From: Nocardioides limicola
GTDB lineage: Bacteria > Actinomycetota > Actinomycetes > Propionibacteriales > Nocardioidaceae
Assembly (NCBI RefSeq): GCF_016827675.1
Contig: NZ_JAERJA010000002.1
Location: forward strand, 124,001 to 188,000
Length of the DNA: 64,000 bases
Direction: 5' to 3'
Part shown: one piece after another, positions 58,288 to 64,000 of the stretch
Layout: each line of letters opens with the position of its first letter
Position numbering within the stretch: the first letter of the stretch is position 1
Translations under genes and position numbers: made by a program
Notes under the pieces: model-generated
Databases searched by the model: none
Told to the model about the DNA's origin: nothing
The model's input: only the letters and a program-made list of their open reading frames with translations

Positions 58288-58741
58288 GGAGCCTCCCGTT
58301 GCTGTAGGTGTCCGCGAGGTGCTGGATGAACGCCTTCTCGTGATCGGTGAGGGCTTCCTGGTTGAGGTGTCGCCAACCGCGTTCGTAGAGGTTGAGTGCC
58401 TCTGTCTCGGTGATGGTGGTGCCGGCGTCGGTCTGCCATGCCAGCGTGCGGAGGCCGGGGAAGTCGCCGACCGTGACCGTCGCCGGCTCTGCTCCTGGAG
58501 CGTCGAGGATCGGGACGACGAGGTGAAGTCCGAGTGCGGCTGCAACGTTGATGTAGGCGCCGATCGTGACCGAGGGGTTGCCTGCCTCGATCCTGTGCAT
58601 GGTGACACGCGAAACGCCAGCAGCTTCGGCACAGGCGACTACCGTGACACCGAGGGCCTTTCGGCGTTCGCGCAGCCGGGCGCCTAGACGTTCGAGGTCC
58701 GCCTGTTGCTCGGGGCTCGTGTACGGGCTAGGGGCTGGCAT
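58280..58741 (-). CDS. XRE family antitoxin/regulator
   Basis: A 153-aa protein. Residues about 17-67 form an HTH of the XRE type (ERRKALGVTVVACAEAAGVS RVTMHRIEAGNPSVTIGAYI), and the C-terminal half (NLYERGWRHLNQEALTDHEK AFIQHLADTYS) is helical and probably binds the toxin. ATG 58741 is chosen over ATG 58759 because the -10 hexamer would overlap the earlier start. Overlaps the toxin gene. Confidence 0.82.
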   Translation of the reverse strand: MPAPSPYTSPEQQADLERLGARLRERRKALGVTVVACAEAAGVSRVTMHRIEAGNPSVTIGAYINVAAALGLHLVVPILDAPGAEPATVTVGDFPGLRTLAWQTDAGTTITETEALNLYERGWRHLNQEALTDHEKAFIQHLADTYSNGRLLV

Positions 58742-58748
58742 GTATCTC

Positions 58749-58776
58749 ATTTTAGTCATTCAATCCCGTAAGTCAA
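58749..58776 (-). promoter_or_regulatory. Sigma-A type promoter of the toxin-antitoxin pair
   Basis: On the minus strand TTGACT (58776-58771), a 16-base spacer and TAAAAT (58754-58749), close to consensus. The TAAAAT ends seven bases before the antitoxin ATG at 58741, so the mRNA should be leaderless. A palindrome CACTTAAGTG (58787-58796) lies just upstream of the -35 and may be the XRE operator. Confidence 0.7.
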
Positions 58777-58962
58777 TAATGAGAAACACTTAAGTGGGCG
58801 TCCTGGCGTGCCTTGGCTTGCGCCCGTCGTTGAGAAGGGAGAGTCAGACGAGAGCAGCTCGTATCCCCACGACATTCAGACCGACAAACTAGGAGCGTGA
58901 AGTTCTGGGCAACGAGCTCGATCGGCATCGAACTCAACTTCTCGCGGGCTCTGTGCGGACTG

Positions 58963-58980
58963 GGAGGGGTCACACCCCCT
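58963..58980 (-). terminator. Terminator-like hairpin after ychF
   Basis: GAGGGG and CCCCTC form a 6-bp stem with a 6-base loop, 24 bases beyond the ychF stop on the minus strand. The rest of 58797-59003 shows no convincing gene. Confidence 0.45.
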
Positions 58981-59003
58981 CTGACCTGCGGTTTTACGTC
59001 GGT

Positions 59004-60080
59004 TCACACGTTGAAGCGGAACTCCACCACGTCGCCGTCGGCCATCACGTAGTCCTTGCCCTCCATCCGGACCTTGCCGGACTCCTTGGCCTTGAGCATC
59101 GAGCCGGCCTCGATCAGGTCGTCGAAGGAGACGACCTCGGCCTTGATGAAGCCCTTCTGGAAGTCGGTGTGGATCACGCCGGCGGCCTCGGGGGCGGTGG
59201 CGCCCTTGCGGATCGTCCAGGCGCGGGACTCCTTGGGGCCGGCGGTGAGGTAGGTCTGGAGGCCGAGGGTGTCGAAGCCGACCCGGGCGAGCACGTCCAG
59301 GCCCGGCTCATCCACGCCCATCTCGGCCAGCATCTCCCGGGCCTCGTCGTCGTCGCCGAGCTCGACCAGGTCGGACTCGAACTTGGCGTCCAGGAAGATC
59401 GCCTCGGCCGGCGCGACGATCTCGCGCATCCGGTCCTTGAGCGCCTCGTCGGCGAGCTCGTCGGCGTCGCAGTTGAAGACGAAGATGAAGGGCTTGGCCG
59501 TCAGCAACGACAGCTCGCGGATCAGGTCGCGGTCAATGTCGGTGGCGATGATCGGCGTACCGGCCTCGAGGGCCTCCATGGCCTGCTTGGCGGCCTCGAC
59601 CTGGGCGGCCACCTCCTTGCGGCCACGCGCCTCCTTCTCCAGCCGCGGGATCGCCTTCTCCACCGTCTGCAGGTCCGCGAGGATCAGCTCGGTGGAGATC
59701 GTCGAGATGTCCGAGGCGGGGTCGACCTTCCCGTCGACGTGGGTGACGTCCTCGTCGCGGAAGACCCGGGTCACCTGACAGATCGCTGCGGACTCGCGGA
59801 TGTGGGCCAGGAACTTGTTGCCCAGTCCCTCCCCCTGCGAGGCGCCGGCCACGATGCCGGCGATGTCGACGAACTCCACCGTCGCCGGCAGGATCCGCTC
59901 CGAGCCGAAGATCCCGGCCAGCTTCGGCAGCCGGTCGTCGGGGACACCGACCACCCCGACGTTCGGTTCGATCGTGGCGAACGGGTAGTTCGCCGCCAGT
60001 ACGTCGTTCTTGGTCAGGGCGTTGAAGAGCGTCGACTTGCCCGCGTTGGGGAGTCCGACGATGCCGATGGTGAGAGCCAC
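59004..60080 (-). CDS. ychF: Redox-regulated ATPase YchF
   Basis: A 358-aa Obg-family P-loop protein preferring ATP. Walker A is GLPNAGKST (residues about 7-15), G3 [10 protein letters not shown] with an alanine in place of catalytic Gln, then a TGS domain at the C-terminus ([20 protein letters not shown]). It binds ribosomes and affects stress responses. Start GTG 60080; the frame is open upstream but homology begins at VALTIGIVG. Confidence 0.96.
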   Translation of the reverse strand: MALTIGIVGLPNAGKSTLFNALTKNDVLAANYPFATIEPNVGVVGVPDDRLPKLAGIFGSERILPATVEFVDIAGIVAGASQGEGLGNKFLAHIRESAAICQVTRVFRDEDVTHVDGKVDPASDISTISTELILADLQTVEKAIPRLEKEARGRKEVAAQVEAAKQAMEALEAGTPIIATDIDRDLIRELSLLTAKPFIFVFNCDADELADEALKDRMREIVAPAEAIFLDAKFESDLVELGDDDEAREMLAEMGVDEPGLDVLARVGFDTLGLQTYLTAGPKESRAWTIRKGATAPEAAGVIHTDFQKGFIKAEVVSFDDLIEAGSMLKAKESGKVRMEGKDYVMADGDVVEFRFNV

Positions 60081-60091
60081 GGGGGGCGAGT

Positions 60092-60388
60092 CTACGGCGT
60101 CGCGAGGGCCCGCTTGACCACGGCTGGCGACGGATTGGTGTGCGGCTGTCCGCCGATCACCACCGTGGGGACGGTCTCGTCCCCACCGTTGACGCTGCGC
60201 ACGTACGCCGCAGCCTCCGGATCTGCCCAGATGTCCACCCACACCACCTCGGAGCGCCGGGCACCGAGACTGAGCCGGAGCCGCTCGCAGAACAGACACA
60301 TCCGGCGGAAGTAGACGACCACCCGACCTTCGGCGGCTGCCTGCGCGCCGACGGCCGCCGAGACCGACTGCGGGGAGGGACCGATCAT
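60092..60388 (-). CDS. Mycoredoxin/glutaredoxin-like protein
   Basis: A 98-aa thioredoxin-fold protein with VVVYFRRMCLFCERLRLSLG (CxxC as C-L-F-C), cis-Pro TVPTVVIGG and C-terminal helix. Mycoredoxin-1 has the same architecture with CGYC; with MshB in the same window, mycothiol is a likely partner. ATG 60388. It ends 11 bases from ychF start. Confidence 0.85.
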   Translation of the reverse strand: MIGPSPQSVSAAVGAQAAAEGRVVVYFRRMCLFCERLRLSLGARRSEVVWVDIWADPEAAAYVRSVNGGDETVPTVVIGGQPHTNPSPAVVKRALATP

Positions 60389-60422
60389 CCGACCAGTATC
60401 CCGCGGAGCCGATCCGGCGGCC

Positions 60423-60457
60423 GTGGTGCGTCCGGCGTCGAGAGCCGGACGCACCAC
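60423..60457 (-). terminator. Terminator of putP
   Basis: A perfect 14-bp stem, GTGGTGCGTCCGGC with GCCGGACGCACCAC, loop of 7 bases. It starts four bases beyond the putP stop (60462). No U tract. Strongest hairpin noted in the window. Confidence 0.8.
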
Positions 60458-60461
60458 ACCC

Positions 60462-61961
60462 CTACCGGGTGGTGACGTGCGCGTGGCCGTCGAGGAGGCG
60501 GATCGCCTCGTCGAACTCCGCCTCGATCTCCGGGTCCGGTCGGTAGGTGAAGGTGCTGACCGCCACGGTGACCACCAGGCTGAGCAGGAAGCCCGGCACG
60601 ATCTCGTACATCAACGAACCCAGGGCGTCCACGTTGCCCCAGATCACCACGGTCGCGGCGCCGGTGAGCATCCCGGCCAGCGCACCGGTGGCGGTGAGCC
60701 GGCGCCAGTACAGCGACAGCAGGATGACCGGTCCGAAGGAGGCCCCGAAACCCGCCCAGGCGTAGGCGACCAGGTCCAGCACGGTGCCGCTGCGGCCCCA
60801 TGCCATCGACGCAGCCAGCAACGAGACGACGAGCACGGCGACCCGGCCCAGGGCGACCAGCCGCTTCTCGGAGATCTCGCCGCGGAAGACCACCTTCCAC
60901 AGGTCCTCCACCAGCGCGGAAGAGGTGACCAGCAACTGCGAGGAGATGGTGCTCATGATCGCGGCCAGCACCGCGGCCAGGATGACGCCGGCGATCAGTG
61001 GGTGGAAGACGATCTGGCCGAGTGCGATGAAGACGGCCTCGGGGTCGGTGAGGGTGACGTCGGGGTTCTGCTGGAAGTAGGCGATCCCGACCAGCGCGGT
61101 GGCGACCGCCCCCAGCAGGCTGATCAGCATCCAGCCGATGCCGATCCGGCGGGCCTCCCTGGCCTGCGCGGGGCTGCGCAGCGCCATGAACCGAACGATG
61201 ATGTGCGGCTGGCCGAAGTAGCCGAGCCCCCAGGCCATCGCCGAGAGGACGCCCAGCACGGTGGCGCCGGAGACCATGCTGAACATGGTCGGGTCGACCT
61301 CGCGGACGCTGTCGACCGCAGGTCCGAAGCCGCCGACGGTGAACAGGCCGACCACCGGGACCAGCACCAGGGCCAGCAGCATGATGGTGCCCTGCACCGC
61401 GTCGGTGTAGCAGACGGCCAGGAAGCCGCCGAAGAGCGTGTAGGCGACCACGACGCCGGTGACCACGATCATCCCGGTGTGGTAGCCGGCACCGAACGAG
61501 CTCTCGAAGAAGACGCCGCCGGCGACCATGCCGGAGGAGACGTAGAAGGTGAAGAAGAGCAGGATGATCAGGCCAGAGGCGACCCGCAGCAACCGGGACC
61601 GGTCCTTGAGGCGGCTCTCCAGGAAGCTCGGCAGGGTGATCGACTCGGACGACACCTGGGTGTAGGTGCGCAGGCGGGGGGCGACGAACTTCCAGTTCAG
61701 CCAGGCACCGATGGTCAGACCGACGGCGATCCAGCCCTCGATCAGGCCGGAGACGTAGATCGCTCCGGGCAGTCCCAGCAACAGCCAGCCGGACATGTCG
61801 GAGGCTCCCGCACTCAGCGCGGTGACGCCGGGGCTGAGGCGCCGCCCGGCGAGCATGTAGTCACCGAGGTTGTTGGTCCGCCGGAACGCCCACAGCCCGA
61901 TGACTATCATCGCGGCCAGGTAGGCGAGCAGCGCCAGCACCTCGTAGAACTGATCGGACAT
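60462..61961 (-). CDS. putP: Sodium/proline symporter
   Basis: A 499-aa SSS-family transporter with about 13 helices. GDYMLAGRRLSPGVTALSAG ASDMSGWLLLGLPGAIYVSG holds the PutP sodium/proline site, and a long C-terminal helix ends in RPDPEIEAEFDEAI. Between the PucR-type regulator upstream and YchF-Mrx downstream; with putB it forms the proline uptake and oxidation unit. Confidence 0.93.
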   Translation of the reverse strand: MSDQFYEVLALLAYLAAMIVIGLWAFRRTNNLGDYMLAGRRLSPGVTALSAGASDMSGWLLLGLPGAIYVSGLIEGWIAVGLTIGAWLNWKFVAPRLRTYTQVSSESITLPSFLESRLKDRSRLLRVASGLIILLFFTFYVSSGMVAGGVFFESSFGAGYHTGMIVVTGVVVAYTLFGGFLAVCYTDAVQGTIMLLALVLVPVVGLFTVGGFGPAVDSVREVDPTMFSMVSGATVLGVLSAMAWGLGYFGQPHIIVRFMALRSPAQAREARRIGIGWMLISLLGAVATALVGIAYFQQNPDVTLTDPEAVFIALGQIVFHPLIAGVILAAVLAAIMSTISSQLLVTSSALVEDLWKVVFRGEISEKRLVALGRVAVLVVSLLAASMAWGRSGTVLDLVAYAWAGFGASFGPVILLSLYWRRLTATGALAGMLTGAATVVIWGNVDALGSLMYEIVPGFLLSLVVTVAVSTFTYRPDPEIEAEFDEAIRLLDGHAHVTTR

Positions 61962-62045
61962 TGGAACTCCTCGGATGGGGGAGTTGCGACGCTAGGCCGT
62001 GATCCACGTCACCGACGAGTGACAGATGGACACAATGCCGCTGAA

Positions 62046-63224
62046 CTAATCAGACGTTTGGACAACGCCGCTCAGCAGCGGAGCCAGTGTGAGGCCCAGA
62101 TGCAGCATCAGCCGATGCTCACCCCGATCCAGGTCCAGCCCGGTCACCTTCTGCACCCGGTGCAACCGGTGGTAGACGGTCTGTCGATGCACGTTCAGCG
62201 CCGCCGCGGTCTCCTGAACGCTGCCACCGTGGTTCAGATAGGTGAGCACCGACTCCCGCAGATCCGGATCCGGGTGCGCCAGGAGCCGGCGTACCGACTC
62301 GTCCAGTACGGCGCCGGCCAGGGCGCTCTCGGGGCCACAGGCGAGCAGTCGGTACACGCCCAGATCCGGCCAGGCCGCGACCGGGCGCAACCTGGGCACC
62401 GACTCCAGCACCCGGGCGGCCAACCGCGCCTGCTGCCAACTCGAGCGCAGTTGTGCCGGGTCGGTGCAGACGGCGCCGATGCCGGCGACCAGGTCCTGAC
62501 CCGCGGCCGACCCCAACCGCTCCAGGTAGAGATCACGGGCCCGGTGCGCCAGTTCACGGGCCGCCGCCAGGTCGCCGTGCTCGAGCGGCACCATCAAGGT
62601 GGTGTGATCCTCGCCCACCCACGCCAGCACCGAGCGCGGCAACGTCCACAGGTTCATCGGCACCGGCCCGGACGCCGGGCGGCGGAGCATCCGCAGCTCG
62701 ACGGCGGCCACCGGGGTGCCCCGGCGGACCAGATCCCGGGCGTCGATCTCGTCCGCAGCGGCCTCGACGGTGTCCCGGTCGGCCGACAGCAGGTCCTGCA
62801 GCCGGAAGCCGAGATCCTCACGCGCCCGCGCCTGCTGAGCCATCAGCGCGCCGGCCCGCTCGGCCATCGCCATCGCGGCCGGGATCACCGCCTCATCGAT
62901 GCCGGCCTCCTCGTCCACCACCCACAGATAGCCGTAGGTCACCTCCCGCCACCGAGCCGGCAGGCAGAGCCGGGCCAGCACCCGGTGCTCCGGGTCGGCC
63001 GGGATGCGCACCGGCCCGGTCGCGGTGGCGATGCCGAAGGACTCGAACCAGTCGCGGACCTGGGTCGAGGACCGGCGACTCAGGATCGACTGCTGGCGGA
63101 CCTCGTCGACCGGAGCGCCGTGGGCATGGAAGGCGATCAGGTGGAAGTTGCGGTCCTCCAGGGTCACCGGCTGGGCCAGCAGCCGGGACACGTCATCGAC
63201 GATGTCCTGCAGTTCGGGTCGCAT
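62046..63224 (-). CDS. PucR/CdaR-type transcriptional regulator of proline genes
   Basis: A 392-aa activator of the PutR type. The central GGDEF-like/CdaR region spans about 150-290, and the C-terminal HTH_30 reads NHGGSVQETAAALNVHRQTV YHRLHRVQKVTGLDL (about 340-375). ATG 63224. Divergent from proline dehydrogenase and upstream of putP on the same strand, the classic layout of PutR-controlled genes in actinobacteria. Proline as inducer is inference. Confidence 0.88.
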   Translation of the reverse strand: MRPELQDIVDDVSRLLAQPVTLEDRNFHLIAFHAHGAPVDEVRQQSILSRRSSTQVRDWFESFGIATATGPVRIPADPEHRVLARLCLPARWREVTYGYLWVVDEEAGIDEAVIPAAMAMAERAGALMAQQARAREDLGFRLQDLLSADRDTVEAAADEIDARDLVRRGTPVAAVELRMLRRPASGPVPMNLWTLPRSVLAWVGEDHTTLMVPLEHGDLAAARELAHRARDLYLERLGSAAGQDLVAGIGAVCTDPAQLRSSWQQARLAARVLESVPRLRPVAAWPDLGVYRLLACGPESALAGAVLDESVRRLLAHPDPDLRESVLTYLNHGGSVQETAAALNVHRQTVYHRLHRVQKVTGLDLDRGEHRLMLHLGLTLAPLLSGVVQTSD

Positions 63225-63348
63225 CCGACTCCTCGGCTTGAGCAAATGTAAGACGACTACAGCAGGTTCTCTTTCATCTGTCCAGTGCGGAACCGACCCT
63301 CACCCCCTACCGTCGATGAGACCCAGACCACACCCATCGGAGGTCCGC

Positions 63349-64000
63349 ATGCTCGGCCACACCCTCCTCGCCGCCTCACGCAAGCCACCGGTACGCCGGC
63401 TGGTCACCAGCGCGGGCGTCTCCCGTCGGCTGGTGGACCGATTCGTGGCCGGCGACGGCCTCGACGACGCCGTCGACACCGCCCGCAACCTGCTCGCCGA
63501 CGGCCTGAGCGTGACCATCGACCACCTCGGTGAGGACACCCACACCCTCAGCCAGGCCACCGACACCCGGGACGCCTACATCGCGCTCCTCGACGTGCTC
63601 GGCGGCTTCGCGTTGACCCCCGGGGCCGAGGTCTCGCTGAAGCTCTCCGCGATCGGCCAGGCGCTGCCCGAGGACGGGCACCGGGTGGCCCTCGACAACG
63701 CGCGGGCGATCTGTCTGGCGGCCGAACGGGCCGGCAGCACGGTGACCCTGGACATGGAGGACCACACCACCGTCGACTCCACGCTGGCGATCCTGCGCGA
63801 ACTCCGCCACGACCACCCCTGGGTCGGCGTGGCCCTGCAGAGCGCCCTGCACCGCACCGAGGCCGACTGCGCCGCGCTGGCCCACACCGGCTCCCGGGTC
63901 CGGTTGGTCAAGGGCGCCTACGCCGAGCCCGCCACCGTCGCCCACCAGCGCAAGGCCGACGTGGACCTCGCCTACGTGCGCTGCCTGAAGACGCTGATGG
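63349..64000 (+). CDS. putB: Proline dehydrogenase (3' partial)
   Basis: 217 codons before the window edge. MLGHTLLAASRKPPVRRLVT, then the FAD-barrel segments LLADGLSVTIDHLGEDTHTL, VSLKLSAIGQALPEDG, VTLDMEDHTTVDSTLAILRE and VRLVKGAYAEPATVAHQRK. The monofunctional enzyme oxidises proline to P5C, passing electrons to quinone. GGAGG lies five bases before ATG 63349. Divergent from the PucR-type regulator gene. P5C dehydrogenase is separate at 15.6-17.2 kb. Confidence 0.93.
   Translation, partial: MLGHTLLAASRKPPVRRLVTSAGVSRRLVDRFVAGDGLDDAVDTARNLLADGLSVTIDHLGEDTHTLSQATDTRDAYIALLDVLGGFALTPGAEVSLKLSAIGQALPEDGHRVALDNARAICLAAERAGSTVTLDMEDHTTVDSTLAILRELRHDHPWVGVALQSALHRTEADCAALAHTGSRVRLVKGAYAEPATVAHQRKADVDLAYVRCLKTLM

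Noticed and set aside
57480..58970. Att-like direct repeat TGCGGACTG flanking the toxin-antitoxin pair
   Set aside because: Only nine bases, common in this composition, with no tRNA and no integrase. Not enough to call an integrated element.
60423..63251. A 942-codon plus-strand open frame rich in D, Q and H
   Set aside because: Antisense to putP and the PucR-type regulator; no domain pattern, runs through the putP terminator.

Overview
This is a very G+C-rich actinobacterial chromosome segment. It carries mycothiol synthesis (MshB) and a mycoredoxin-like protein, a GDH180-type NAD-glutamate dehydrogenase, Zur-type cysteine-free ribosomal protein paralogues, Ku/LigD end joining, an actinobacterial ileS T-box, and a sigE-rseA-htrA block whose neighbours (O-methyltransferase, DUF3117, LOG protein, dapE, dapC-fdxC) match the mycobacterial neighbourhood. 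The gene styles fit Propionibacteriales, most probably Nocardioidaceae; that placement is inference. Almost everything looks like core chromosome. Only about 52.4-59.0 kb has an accessory character.

Layout. 0-2.6 kb: partial HNH (13E12-type) protein and an ABC transporter. 2.6-5.0 kb: two divergent zinc-starvation operons around a Zur-like palindrome, encoding L28, L33, S14 on one side and L31B, a CobW-like protein, L32, L36 on the other, all in zinc-independent forms. 5.6-8.3 kb: split LigD ligase and polymerase divergent from Ku. 8.3-17.3 kb: SDR, NAD-GDH, three tandem DUF2505 genes, a previously uncalled 59-aa membrane protein, and P5C dehydrogenase. 17.3-23.1 kb: DUF6912 protein, WS/DGAT-like acyltransferase, copper-type lipoprotein with a membrane partner, CpaE-like ATPase, SAF protein and a small HTH regulator. 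23.2-26.4 kb: HtrA, RseA, SigE and a divergent O-methyltransferase. 26.4-31.8 kb: YdhR-like protein, leucyl aminopeptidase, DUF3117, crotonase, LOG protein, DapE. 31.9-35.5 kb: ileS with its T-box leader. 35.5-40.1 kb: lipase, DapD, a two-domain wall hydrolase, DapC and FdxC. 40.2-49.8 kb: GNAT, VanW, MshB, NUDIX, thioesterase, TPR and penicillin-acylase-like genes. 49.8-52.4 kb: CPA2 antiporter and serine hydrolase. 52.4-57.3 kb: hydrolases, HxlR regulator, a truncated GNAT, an Imm5-like protein and a DinB protein. 57.3-58.8 kb: a lower-G+C toxin-antitoxin pair. 59.0-60.4 kb: YchF and a mycoredoxin-like protein. 60.4-64.0 kb: PutP, a PucR-type regulator and proline dehydrogenase (cut by the window edge).

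Functional threads. Proline is imported by PutP, oxidised by PutB, and finished by the distant P5C dehydrogenase and NAD-GDH. Lysine/peptidoglycan precursor synthesis (DapD, DapC, DapE) is clustered around ileS with a predicted wall hydrolase. Envelope stress is handled by SigE, RseA and HtrA. Zinc starvation would swap six ribosomal proteins.

Most notable: an in-frame palindromic repeat inside ileS with a sister copy just downstream of the gene; the complete cysteine-free ribosomal set with a CobW-like protein lacking its P-loop; an AbiEii-like toxin with an XRE antitoxin and an apparently leaderless promoter; a perfect 20-bp palindrome in the probable leader of the SigE-linked methyltransferase; and at least thirteen genes with a -10-like hexamer 6-8 bases before the start codon, pointing to leaderless transcription. 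All assignments come from reading the sequence; no database search was run.
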